A DNA stretch of 64,000 nt from Turnera subulata (Eukaryota; Streptophyta; Magnoliopsida; Malpighiales; Passifloraceae). Position numbers and translations under genes: made by a program. The notes beneath the pieces are model-generated. The model saw only the letters and a program-made list of their open reading frames with translations, was not told the origin of the DNA and searched no databases. Shown here one piece after another: positions 33,132 to 44,421 of this stretch (its first letter is position 1; every line of letters begins with the position of its first letter). The DNA lies in the NCBI GenBank assembly GCA_028386065.3, contig JAKUCV010004356.1:22389-86388 (forward strand), in the 5' to 3' direction.

Positions 33132-34225
33132 ATTCTCCCTTTCGCCCTTTAATTGTGATCCTATCTAAATTCTTTCGTTTTCTCGAAAACTTTCAGTACG
33201 CATATATAGAAGGATCACAACCTGCGGTGGAGTTACTAGAAGTTGACATCTGCGGTGGACACGTGTCTTCCAACAGTAAACTTGAGTTGCTACGTGGGGT
33301 AAAAGTGGGTATGCAAGGTAACTGGTAATGCTTTATTATTATTATTTTTTTTCATATATGGGGTCTTCGAGATTTCCTTTGAAAACTCTAGCTACTCCGA
33401 TTTGCATCAATTACTGCACCAGATGTTCTGGATTTATGTATGTATGTTCTTTATCTTTTTTTGTGTTCTTATCTAGAAGAGAAAGGAACGGAGTATGTAT
33501 GCCTATCTTCGTGGTCATTCTGGTTTAGACTCCAGAGAGTGTTTTGCGCCGCTCTCTCGTCTTTTCGATGCTTGTCCAAGCAAATATTTTATATAGTGTT
33601 CATGAATTACAAATTTGTACTGTAGTTGGAACATTTGTAAGGGAATTTTGTTTTGGTTTTTCTTCCATCTACCAATTATACAGAAAGCACATAGGAAAGT
33701 TTTGCCAAATGTTTTTTTAATACTAAAGTTTTGCCAAATGTCACTTATCCTCGGGGGCGGATCTAGAAAATTTTTTAAAGGGGGCCAAACTATATACTAT
33801 CTAAATTATTAGGGGCTTAATATGATTTGTGCGTGAAAATATGGTGGAAAATGGAGAAAGAAAAGCCTAAGGTAAGACTCGAACTCACGTTGGGGGGGGG
33901 GGGAGGCGGCCAGAGAAGCAACCTACTGCATCTCCTGTAGACGAAAACCCAAGTTATAATAAGACATGAAGGGAAGGGTTTAATGTTAGAAGAAAATCCT
34001 GGAGCTATTAGCATTTGCAGTTGATACAGGCTCAAAATTAACCAGCTTGCCTCAAGTCTTAACTATAATCTAGACAAAGTTCGGATCTTGATGGACAACA
34101 AAAGTTTTAAGGAGTCAACTGCGAGCTTAGAAAAACTAATCTGTCAATGTATGTGGTAAAAATTCTTTAAACAGTTTGGGGAAAATGATTTGAAAGCACA
34201 ACAAAAATTAAAGAACCAGAGGAAG
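33132..34225. other. Intergenic DNA with a possible SINE/TE scrap
   Basis: 33132-33330 should be the histone promoter. At 33752-33950 a GGGGGCGGATCTAGAA segment, a run of 13 G (about 33892-33904) and, on the minus strand, a box-B-like GAGTTCGAGTC suggest a decayed transposable element, possibly tRNA-derived. No TSD or ends were found. Otherwise nothing recognisable. Confidence 0.35.
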
Positions 34226-36032
34226 TTAACCTATGTGAGGAATCTCAAAAGTGACTTGGTTATCCCCAACAAGCCTAAGAAAGTAGAATTGCATTACATC
34301 TTCCTTTGTCAGAGAGACCTTTGCGAGGCCAAAAACTCTCTCTCCAGCATCATCCACCTCCAACGTCATGTAGTAGACACGATCCTTACCGGCTTGGTAA
34401 TTTCCTTCCACTACCCTTACAAAATCCAGCTGCTTCCCCTACAGGATGACACAAAAAAAAGAGCACATTTCAATTGAATTGCTAGATGTTTAACCAGAAA
34501 TGAGTCACTCATTTGCAGAAGAGGGTCGAAAACAATTGAAAGCACGAATAACTAATTCTGAAAAGCTGTTTCAGAAATTTTAAACGTTAGAAAAGGTAAA
34601 GCAGATTGGTTATCTGTTCAAACCTCCAACTTATTGTGCTCTTCCACTGCAAAATTTGCAAGAGCTTTGATTTTAGGATCATCAAGAGGTTCCTGGAGGT
34701 GGAAAATTCTTCCAATCATGAGATCACTTTGGTCATCAACATTTTCGGACCCCTGCTGGTAAAACATCCATAGACAAGCATTAATTTCAAGCAATCTTAA
34801 AGGAATTTCTCTGTCAACAGCACTCAAGAAGGAATAATATAAACTGTTTCAGAAACCATACACACATGTCTGACAAAGTACAACATTTAGTGTTTCCACC
34901 GTGGAAAAGACAACTGAAGCTCAGTTCCTGCTTCATCAAGCCTAGGGACTATCTAGCACGGAAAGGTACCTTACTACCCTCAACTTGGGGGCGATTCTTT
35001 TCTTCCTCTGCAAGGCCAATTCAATAGAATCAAATGTTTAAGTGTGGATTTCAATTCAATAGATAAAAAGCTAAATTAAACAATATGAGCCAAAATGCTG
35101 GGTTAGAAATCTGAATCTCTTTTCTTTCTTTCTTTTTTCTTTTCAAATGCAAAGAAACGAAGAAAAAGTGAGGAAAGAATTTATATTTCTGAGCAATTAC
35201 CTTTCCGGGTATATAGATTGGAAGGATTCTTCTCAGGATCAGAATGGAGGAGGTAGAAGTCGATTACTTTCATTGTGTTTTGCTCATTGCCTACGACTAT
35301 GGCACGGTATGTGTTCTTCTTCCCAGTATGTACATCAACAGCTTCAGAAGTTAAAAAATATTCATGACCACTTGCGCGATAGCAGGCCTTGACTACTCTC
35401 ACAAATTGTATACTATTAACCTACAAGGTATAATCAACAAAAATATATGTTAACTAAAAGCAAAAGATATCATGCAAATCTTTCAAAATACTACTTATAA
35501 TATGTACTACCTCGGACTTGTTGTGTTCATCAATGGCAAAGCCCGCGGCAGAGGTGATCTCAGGATCATCCAGAGCTCCTCGCCAAGGCCTAATTATGTG
35601 CGGAGAATCACCAACATCCAACTCAATCTCAAAACCCTTCACTCGATACATTGATTTTTAAAAAAAAAAAATGCAAATCAAAATCACCAGAGAAAAATTG
35701 TGTCGCAGTAGAAGAACCAAAAGAATTAGACAAGAAGGGAAGAGGATTAATTGTACCGCGTACTGATGCCATGGTTGATAATCCGACTTGAAAGAGTCAA
35801 GTAAGAACTCCACTGGCGAGACTTTTGGCTTTGCAGTAGAATTTGGGATCAAATTACAGTGCACCGTAATCGAATTACTGATCTTCTTCTTGCCAAAATT
35901 GTTGTTGGTGTAGTTGGAGAAATTGATTGCGTTTGCACCACGAGCTAAACCCTTGTTACAATGGTACTTCTTGACAAGAATACTTGTAGAAGCATTCAAA
36001 GCCATTCGGTTGAAGGAGCAACAAAGATCCAT
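34226..36032 (-). CDS. Two-domain cystatin-like protein, six exons
   Basis: Exons 36032-35757, 35636-35511, 35420-35201, 35007-34970, 34752-34624 and 34438-34226. All introns are GT-AG and the phases fit, giving 333 residues. Residues 1 to about 60 are rich in Ser, Asn, Lys and Ala and poor in acids, like an organelle transit peptide. Two phytocystatin-like domains follow: AAGFAIDEHNK (about 122-132) with a strand pair beginning FVRVVKACYRASG, and LANFAVEEHNK (about 251-261) with FVRVVEGNYQAGKD. The helix signature [LVI]A-FA-(D/E)EHN is kept in both. The papain-binding QxVxG loop is not: YRASG and YQAGK stand in its place. True cysteine-protease inhibition is therefore doubtful. Domain two's loop and Trp region also differ from inhibitory cystatins. 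The start ATG at 36032 is the first in frame after upstream stops. Confidence 0.85.
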
Positions 36033-37131
36033 GCCCCTCCCTGATATATAATTCAACAAAGATATATCCTTAATTCAGTCTAGGTTTAATTTTCTCTGAA
36101 AATTTTCTGTTGACTACAACAAGCCGCCTTGATATCTGACAGAACAAAGCTACTTAAGTGGACGGAGAATCCGATATCTATATATCTATGTTAAGGGAAT
36201 GAATCCTCCGTATGGTTTCGCGGTTGGTCAATAATTCTTCCTGAAAGTTCTATATATCTCTCTTTCACTTTCTTTTTCCATCACAAATCATAAGAGTTAC
36301 ACATGTAACACATGACTTCAGCCTTTATGCATATATTCACGCAAGTCGTCCTTTGGCACCTCCGGATTAGGATTAAAATCCTGTTCAGTTTTTTAGCTCG
36401 TTTACCCAGCTAGTTAGGAAAGATTTCCTAACAACTCCACAAACTCTCAAATGCACTCACATACATGCACTGTATATCATCTATAATTAATCAATATCTA
36501 AATTACCAAAATTGTTGTATTATATTATATTATAATTCTTAACATAAGCAAATTATAATTCTGGCAGGTGAGTAATCTTTTTTTTTAGAATGAGAATGAG
36601 CAGGTGAGTAATCTTGTTAACATTATTTATGTAATTAATCAATTGTTAATTTAATATATATAACTATTTTGGTTAAGTAACATTACCATCATGGGGATTT
36701 TTTTTTAATCCTGCCATTACCTTCAGGACACAAGATTTATGCAAAGTTACACCATCAAAAGGAAAAAAAAAAAAATCCTACAGTAATAACATAATCAACT
36801 AAATGATACTCTAAAACATCTGTACAAATTAATTGTGAAGATATGCTACAGATCCTGCTAGATCACGATATTAAATCATCATTCCATTAATTGATGGATA
36901 ACCCCACGCAGGTCCTAAAATTTATAGCGAAAACTCGTTTAAGTCCTGAAAAAAAAACGAACCATTCAGAGTCCTAGAATTTATAGCCGCATCATCAAAG
37001 TCTTGCCAGAGGTATAAAATTGACATAAACTCATAAAGTACAACTATATAATTGATTTAAAAAATTGAGGTATATAATTGACGAATTTAAAATAATATGG
37101 ATATCAAATATACTATTAACTCATTTGACAA
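36033..37131. other. Intergenic DNA upstream of the cystatin-like gene
   Basis: AT-rich, no coding signal. Contains a short direct repeat (CAGGTGAGTAATCTT, near 36565 and 36601). At about 36900-37020 a segment with two AATTTATAGC units looks like old repeat DNA I cannot classify. Confidence 0.4.
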
Positions 37132-37280
37132 AGCAAAATGTATAAGATTAAAATCCAATTTCTCCTTGATGAAGTGATGATCGACTTCTATGTACTTAGC
37201 ATGACCATGCAAAACAAGATGATGGGCATTCTCAATTTGTTGTCACAGTATAAGCTTATAGATTTGGCATAATCCACACC
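37132..37280 (-). pseudogene. Ty1/copia RNase H fragment
   Basis: Minus-strand translation gives HAKYIEVDHHFIKEKLD preceded by a degraded CDN region, the conserved end of copia RNase H (canonical wording TKHIEVDxHFIREK). Only about 45 codons remain, with no LTRs or other domains nearby, so this is a relic. Confidence 0.7.
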
Positions 37281-37740
37281 ATCCCTCGGTATTCTAGTGG
37301 ATTAATGCCTTTTATGGTCCATGTGTTGTCCTCATTCCTCAATTATCAGATGTCATCATTGTGTTCTAATTTATCAAATTTTATCCCTGAGTTAACCCCA
37401 TGCGCTTAATTTAGGGATTTTTATCGGTTCCCATCAAAATCGATGACGTATCCGTTTTTTACTGACACGTCATCAAAATGGGCTCCACTTCCGTAGAATA
37501 GTGTAGGCAGGCCATCACGACCAAAGACATTCAATGGGTGCATTTGGCTTAGAGCCAAGACAAGGCCGGATTAAGCTCTCATTCATGGCTGAAGGAACCT
37601 TCCTCCACACATGATAGAACTGAAGGCAGTTCATTATATTCATCTGAAGTTCTGAACGAAATAATTCGTTGAGTTATTTGGTTGAGATATTGCACTAATA
37701 AGGATTCCACCCGAACCTATCAATTTGCCAAATACTATCC
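37281..37740. other. Unassigned, probably old repeat DNA
   Basis: No open frame. Wording such as TGGTCCATGTGTTGTCC and GACACGTCATC resembles non-coding parts of plant DNA transposons, but no terminal inverted repeats were found. Confidence 0.3.
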
Positions 37741-38325
37741 TCATCAGTAAGACTTTTTTTTTGTCTGCGACGACGGGGAAATAAAGTATATTGAATCAAA
37801 GTCAAAATGCACAAGATATACAAAAGCTGGACTAACAGTCCAGTAGTCCCCTATCCTCTAAAAGGAGATCAGTAATACCAGATGAGGATGATCCAATCTA
37901 ATTAGGCCTGAACTAAAAGAGGGGCGTAATTTTGCTACAGCCTACGCAACAAAGTTAGCCTCTCTATTTATGCAAAAAAAACAAGAATAGCAGGGCCTTG
38001 GCTTTGTCTTGCTTTAATCCGCCCAGCCTATCTTTCAAAGGAGTCCCCCCAACTAATTAACATCGTCGGTGAGCCAATCAATCACAACCTGCGCATCTGT
38101 TTCAATGCAGGTGTGTTGAATCCCGCTATCCTTGGCAAAACGCAATCCATAATGAACTGCCAAAATATCCGCCTCAAAATCATTGTCTACTGTCTCCTGC
38201 AACACAAAACCTGACAACCAGGTGCCTCTTTCATCCCTACAAACCAAAGTGATATACCAAAATTGAGTTGCTTTACGACAGGAATGTTGAGATGGCCGAG
38301 TTGGTCTAAGGCGCCAGATTAAGGT

Positions 38326-38358
<33 letters not shown>

Positions 38359-38401
38359 TCTCAACAATATGTACCCAATTTTTGCTCTTCATCAGTAAGA
38401 C
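37741..38401 (-). mobile_element. 5'-truncated LINE insertion that includes a tRNA-Leu
   Basis: A perfect 13-bp direct repeat TCATCAGTAAGAC stands at 37741-37753 and 38389-38401. Inside, on the minus strand, are a LINE-type RNase H fragment (about 38280-38056; blocks FEADILAVHYGLRFA and ETDAQVVIDWL), a LINE-like 3' untranslated region, and a poly(A) tail (the T-run at 37754-37763). The unit also contains, between the RNase H fragment and the right repeat, a complete tRNA-Leu in the opposite orientation. A long minus frame spanning both is accidental. Confidence 0.75.
38286..38366 (+). tRNA. trnL-AAG: tRNA-Leu (anticodon AAG)
   Basis: A complete class II tRNA of 81 bases: acceptor stem GTTGAGA/TCTCAAC closes perfectly, the D arm has GGCCGAGTTGGTCTAAGGC, the anticodon stem is CCAGA/TCTGG with loop TTAAGGT (anticodon AAG), a variable arm is present, and the T arm is GTGGG-TTCAAAT-CCCAC. 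A box (TGGCCGAGTTGG) and B box (GGTTCAAATCC) are intact. A T5 run at 38379-38383 can terminate pol III. No CCA is encoded, as expected for a nuclear gene. It appears functional although it sits inside a TSD-flanked LINE insertion. Confidence 0.95.
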
Positions 38402-40645
38402 CTTTGACAAAAGGTGACCAGTATTTTTTTTTTTCTTTTTTGGTAAATGATAACCAAGTAAGTAAGTAACTGTGACTTGGAAACTTTTCCTAGTTAATTA
38501 ATACTAATTCTTTTGTAGTGAACTCGCAGAATTAAACTCGAATTTTGAGCACTATTGGCCCATAAAAATTGTGACCACCGCTTTGGGGTTTAAGAACTGA
38601 TGAAGAATGCTTTTCGACGAAAAAAGAAGAAGAATGCTTGCCTTTGATATTTACAGTCGGGTTCGTACTTGAGCAAATTTATTACAATGCATGACCTCCC
38701 TAAAAGTTACAATAAAAGACCGATCGTCCTGATCCGTGGCAGTAAACCATGTTCCTAGCTACTAGCTACCGAAATCAAACAAACTACGTTCTTTCCTAAG
38801 GTTTTTCCTCTTAAAATTTCACTTGTGGTCTTCTACTGCTGGCTAAATGGGTATGCTTCCAAATTGCCTGCCTACCTACAAGTGATTGGAGAGTGTGCTT
38901 GATTATGTATATGTATCCTGGACCTCATATATAACCATGGTTTCAAAAGATATCAGTTGCTTCCCTATTTTTTCAAATTTGAAATTTCCGGAGACTATAG
39001 ATTATTCTATGTATAGGTACAATACCCACATTCGGATAGAAGCAGTACGCTCACTATACCACAAGTCAAATCTTTCCTGTAGGCTAAAGGGTTCAAAAGA
39101 GATGATCAATTGCATTCCTTATTTTGTCAAATTTGAAATTTCAGGAGACTATAGGATTATTCTACATAGATACAGTCCACATTCGGATAGAATCATCAGT
39201 ACATTTACTATATTAGTGCTTGGCAAATCTTTCCTGTGCTTTTTCAGCAATTTTCAACCCAAACCAATAAATAGAAGACCCAGATTTCTTTCCTTTTTGT
39301 CTGGGCCAACCTTAAAAATTTGCATGCTTTTGTTTTACATCAGTTTTGATAGTATCTATTGTTGCATCGTAGCTCCAACGAATCCTAAGCCTCCCCAAAT
39401 GTAATACAAAAACACCCACCTATGTATTTCTGGCTTTCTCCATTGAATTTTTCTTTATTAATTGTACGATCAATCAAAATGCGAAACATGGAGAAACTGA
39501 CAGCATATTTGATGGAAACAAGGAATTAAACAAACAAACTGTACGTATTTAAAGGAAATGCTTCACTCAATTATGTACCTACAAAATTATTTAAAGTGAT
39601 AAAATCCCAAAAGTAATAATAATAGGCCATTTATCCGATGCCAAGTTTTGTTCACATATTCATTCTGTACAAAAATTGTGTATATCACTGCGCATAAATT
39701 CTACATACTGGAAAAAGAATCTTTAATTTTACTCAGAAACCAAATTAAACATCATCGTAGAGCTCAATGATCTCACCAATTTTGCAATGGGAAAGGCAAA
39801 GACTAACTACTTGTCTCTAAATTTCCTTTTCCTCATTTGCATTTTCCTAATTAAGAGGGGAAACCAGGGGTCACTGCTCAACTCAAAAGTCAAAACCATT
39901 TTGAAATAACGTTTGAACTTAAGCAAAAAAGAGACAGCACAGTAGCAATTAATGCTTTAGGCTCGAACACAAAGACCTCAAAAGCTATACGTACCGTCTC
40001 AAGCAAGCCAAAGCTCTTCCCCTATACTGTACTGTAATATTATTCTTGAGGAGGCCTAGAGGGACAACAATTGGACAAAGAGCATCTACGTACAGACAGG
40101 TTTATCTAAACTAATGTAAAGGGAAGAAACAAAACAAACTGCAGACTGCAAATTTATGGACATTTTATTTAGAAAGAGGGGGACAAGAAGCGGCAAGGAT
40201 TGGACTGTATATAATATATGTACTGCACTACACTCAACATATATAGAGTTAGATTTCCTAATGCATTTTCTCAAAAAAAAAAAAAGATTTCCTAATGCAA
40301 GGAAAAGTGACAACATATGGAAGAATTAAGTTCAAAAAAAAACAACAACATATGGAAGAATCTTGAGGAAAAAAAAAACATCACTATACACTATGAAAGT
40401 TTCCTTTTGGCTTTGATCACAAATATAAACCTTCATTTAGCTGTTTTATAATATCACTACTTATTGTTAGCCTAATTAAGAACGAATAGATACATCTGAG
40501 TAAAGGTCACACATATGTGCCTGCCGGAGGTATTGGGTAGATACATATCTTAATTCCTAACATGAATTAAGGTGTGGAACATGTAAAAAAAAAAATAATG
40601 GTAATGGAAAATCTGCACACGTACAGAGATCATATCAAAGATATC
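38402..40645. other. Intergenic DNA with a ~150-bp tandem duplication
   Basis: About 38939-39087 and 39089-39239 are diverged tandem copies (shared CAAATTTGAAATTTC-GGAGACTATAG and CACATTCGGATAGAA). A 172-codon plus frame at 38886-39404 spans both copies. It has no domain, and its composition (Ile/Ser/Tyr-rich, hydrophobic) does not look like a gene. The rest is AT-rich with no coding signal. Confidence 0.5.
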
Positions 40646-40996
40646 TCAATAACTTCTACATCTTCTAATCTTGATGGGTCGACGAGATTCAACAGTACTT
40701 GCAGGTAAGTCAAAGCTTGATGATCGAAAGAAGGACTCTACCTCATCTCTATTGGCAGTCTCAAAGAAGTGCAACTGATGATCATCAGGCCGTTTCCTTT
40801 TATGCAAAAATACTCTCACTTCCTTCTTTGGTGTTGGTGGGCAACTTTGAACGGCTGGTATCTTGCTTTCACTGGAAGTTGGTGTCTTGCACTCCTCTTG
40901 ATTGTTTAATGCTTCCACCTCCTCATGATCAACATCTTGTGATACTAGTACCTCAAGCTTCTCTTGATTCTGCTGGGGCTTGTGATCTTCAGACAT
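40646..40996 (-). CDS. SMR: SIAMESE-related cyclin-dependent kinase inhibitor
   Basis: An intronless 116-residue protein, the usual size for this plant family. Diagnostic blocks in order: ECKTPT (35-40), CPPTPKK (52-58), and the cyclin-binding-like HFFETANRDEVESFF (76-90). The C terminus is basic (RRPIKIRRCRSY), a likely nuclear signal; the N terminus is acidic and Gln-rich. SIAMESE/SMR proteins bind CDK-cyclin complexes in the nucleus, restrain mitosis and promote endoreduplication, in development or under stress. Which SMR subgroup this belongs to cannot be fixed by eye. The ATG at 40996 is the first in frame. A (GA)n microsatellite about 75-95 bases upstream (41069-41089) lies in the probable 5' leader. 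Confidence 0.88.
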   Translation of the reverse strand: MSEDHKPQQNQEKLEVLVSQDVDHEEVEALNNQEECKTPTSSESKIPAVQSCPPTPKKEVRVFLHKRKRPDDHQLHFFETANRDEVESFFRSSSFDLPASTVESRRPIKIRRCRSY

Positions 40997-43331
40997 GGAA
41001 ATGATGAATGGAGGATATGGAAACTTGTAAGGGAAGAAGTTAGGGAAATATGGTGGAGAGAGGAGGCGAGAGAGAGAGAGAGAGAGGGTTTTGACAATTT
41101 GTAGTCTAGCAGGTGCATTCTTAGACTCTTGCTTATCTGCTAGCTATAAGGAAATTATTAAATTATATTGCTGTTACATTTTGCACCTTCGATCTTCCCT
41201 TGTATTTATTCTTATTCCCTTTGTGTACTCCCATCCTTTGCGGCTTTCTACTATATTCTATATAGAACACTAATTAATTAGTAATTAGTCTGGCGGTGCA
41301 GTCGCTCAACTACTACACAAATTGAGTTTTATAGAGAGGTAGTAATTGTTTTGTGATTTGTTGTGAATAGAAGCATACAGTATCGCGTTAATTATAAGTT
41401 TTTTTTGAAAGATAAAATCCCTTTCGTTGATTTTTTTAATAAAGCTAATTGGTCAGTCGAAAATTTTAGAATAATAATTAATAACTGTTTAATTATACCA
41501 TTGCTCGCTGGCACAAATTAAATATACTTGGACAAAACTCCGTGCCTGATACAATCATGGCTACATGTAAGATTTAACCACTGCTATCTATCCCTTCTTT
41601 TTATCGAAGACGGTGCGTGGAGAATCAAATTCTAAGATCTCATGGATTTTCTAATTGTATATACTAGTATAAGCTTAATTTGAGGTAGGTACGTCAATTT
41701 GGAAGACAATTATTGCCAACACGTATTTAGTCTTAATGTCTACATGCAAGACAGCAGACAAGAATTGGTTTTATCTCATAGCCAATAATGAAAATCCAAA
41801 ACGATGTTAGTATCCTAATTAATAAATACACAAAGACATCCAGGTGCTAACCATTAAATTAAAATGTTCATGTTCTTATGTCTCCCAAAGTAGGAGATTA
41901 TTAGTAACCTTTCAAAATAGTAGCTATAGCTCTAGGAAGAACCGAAACTCTGCTTGTATCTAGCTCCGCCTCTTAATCACAACAAGAGCATCCCATGTAA
42001 CAGTGTCATGTCCTCATCTTCCTTCCCTTCAGCTGTCACCTCATGGCCTCTTCCTTAGCTTGTCCGTTTGTACTCTACGGGCATAGGATGCCATTTTGGA
42101 CGTGCACCATTATTTGACACTTGATCAAGGGGACATAGAATTCCCTGCCAAAGATCCTGTTCCCATGACATATTATTCCATTTCCATGTCCTTTTTACAC
42201 CCAATCCACAAGTTAAAAACAAGGTTGCGGCCTTGGATATTTCTGACCTAATCTCTTAACTTAGAGGGCATCTTGGTCATCACATATATTTCCTTTGTAG
42301 TATTCCTTCCTTAGTCATAAGGAAAGGAAAAACTGGTTGGTAAAATTATTGTACCCGTAGTGGAGAGCTGCGTGTGAAATGAAGGAATGACGGACAACTA
42401 CATTTGTGTGTGCAGTACTGTTCATGCGTAGTGCACTAAAAACCAAGGAGCAAACGGCAGAGATAGAGCATGCAGTTTCCTTCTTTTTGATTATTCCCAT
42501 TAGAGCTGCCCAAAATAGGTGTCTATAAAGCTGCTGCCTCAAAATCTCTTGGGCCGTGTTGGTTGTCTTCCCCACCTGGCAATTTCATGCATATTTTACA
42601 CTCTGATGTTGCTCATGTACCCTTGTAATTTTTTGTTTTTGATGCTAAGGAATGCTTTTCCATGGTTAAGGAAAAAGTGTCTATACCTAAATTACTATTT
42701 TGTTGATTAAATTAAGTTTTATCACCCTTAACTTACTAAAAATCTTAATGTTGTTGTTCAAGTTGCGTTTAACCTGGTATTTTTATCTTTTGGACTGGAA
42801 GCAGCCGTTTTGTACACATGGCGACACGTGTCTCCTTTCTATTAAAGGCAATTTGAAGAAAAATATCAGCTCCCACAAAGAATAATATCAATCAAACAAA
42901 TTATAATATGGGGATAACATTGATCAGTTTTCAAAAAAATAAGGGACATAAAACCTAATTTAACCTTGATCATCTAAATGCATAAGTTTTACTATTGAGG
43001 AACATTAGGCGCATGCTTTTTAACACTCCCTTACCTATTTGGCCCCTAGATAAAACATAATGTCTGATATTTTTTAGTTACTTTTTAGATTTTTTTCAAA
43101 TAAGCTTTAATTCTTTTATAAGAACCAATTATTAAGCTTTAATTGGAGTATGTTCATTAATTTGTCAAAAATGCCTCTGGGTTGGGTCTTTCATTACCGG
43201 CTTTTTTTGTGTGTCAATTTAGCGTTGTATAGAAACAGATGAGAGAAAAACGAAGAGAATGGAACGAGATGTGCAATAATCGCTTGCTCTAGTTGCTTCT
43301 TGATGTTGTTTATGTGAAGATGGGAAAAAAA
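40997..43331. other. Intergenic DNA between SMR and the LINE
   Basis: Promoter side of SMR, with a (GA)n run at 41069-41089. The remaining 2.2 kb is AT-rich with no frame or repeat that I can support. Confidence 0.45.
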
Positions 43332-43382
43332 ATCGGTGTTCTTTTTTTTTTGGTCATAGAAAGGCCTTATAGGCCAAATACA

Positions 43383-44421
43383 CTAATAACGTCTAACACT
43401 TCTACTTTGGGCTAATCCCTGGCAATCATAAAACAAACCCTCATGAATACAAAGAGGGGGAACCAAGAAAGTCTCACAATCAAAGTTCACATTACATCCC
43501 AAGTTAGCTAATTCATCAGCACACCTGTTCGCCTCACGGTAAATATGAGTAATAAAAACACTCCAAGCTTTACTAAGGAGAGTATGGATCCTGCTGACAA
43601 TAGCAAGATTACCATTCCTCGGGGGTTCCGAACCCGAAAGTACCTGATGTACACTTTGAGAATCCACTTCCAGCTCCACCGTTCTAAATCCCATATTCCA
43701 AGCAAGTTCCAAACCCAACATGACCCTCCACAATTCAGCTTTGAAGGCGGAGCAAGTCCCCAACTTCCTGGCAAAGCCCCCCAGGAACTTCCCATGCATA
43801 TCCCTAATTAAGCCACCCGCTCCAGCCAGCCCAGGGTTTCCCTTAGATGCGCCATCCGTGTTTAATTTCACTACATCCAGTTTTGGAGGTTTTCAGAATA
43901 CGGGAATATCCACTATTTCAGGTAGGCCGGATAACTTCTCCTCCATCGTCAAAGCGTGACGGATTTCCTCCACAAAGGTATATACAGATATGGCATGCAA
44001 GGTTATATTGGGATCACCCTTTGCCCATCTATCATTTCTCGCCCTCCATAAGAGCCAACAAGTGACACCAAAGATCATCATCCAATCCCCAGCCGATTTA
44101 TCCCCCAATTTGCAGGTTAAGTTTAAAGAAAGCCATGATTTAAAATCACATTGAAAGAAAGAGTGAGTCATCGATCTGTCCAGTAAATCCTTCCAGACCC
44201 TCTGCGCTTTTTGGCAATCCCTCATGACATGTAATGTTGATTCCGGATGGGGGCAGATTTCGCAGCTAGGGTCTGATACCAAGTATCTTCGACATCTTTC
44301 GTCATTGGTTAAAAGTTTCTCATGTAACATCAACCACAAAAAAGATCTAATACGTTGGGGTCCTTTCCATTTCCACACAATGCTCCATAAGTCACAATCA
44401 CTAAGTGCCGGTTTGTCAACT
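43383..44421 (-). pseudogene. LINE ORF2, 3' part: zinc-binding and RNase H domains
   Basis: Continues ORF2 in frame from 54395 once element B and one CAACT are removed. First comes the RT zinc-binding domain (zf-RVT; DLWSIVWKWKGPQRIRSFLW, then C-x2-C...H-x3-C-like CEICPHPESTLHVMRDC). An in-frame TGA at 43893-43895 stands where a Trp is common before KPP. Then an RNase H domain (KLNTDGASKGNPG, ELEVDSQSV, HIYREANRCADELAN) has its catalytic Asp/Glu/Asp residues present. It ends at 43383, about 35 bases before the poly(A). RNase H in plant L1 ORF2 is a known clade feature. Confidence 0.88.

Noticed and set aside
33840..33945. A tRNA gene or clear SINE on the minus strand
   Set aside because: Only a box-B-like motif is present. 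There is no cloverleaf, A box, TSD or tail.
38053..38367. 104-codon minus frame read as one protein
   Set aside because: The first part is the antisense of a perfect tRNA-Leu gene. Only the later part is a LINE RNase H fragment.
38886..39404. 172-codon plus frame
   Set aside because: It spans a tandem duplication of AT-rich DNA. The two halves do not preserve the same translated sequence, and there is no domain.
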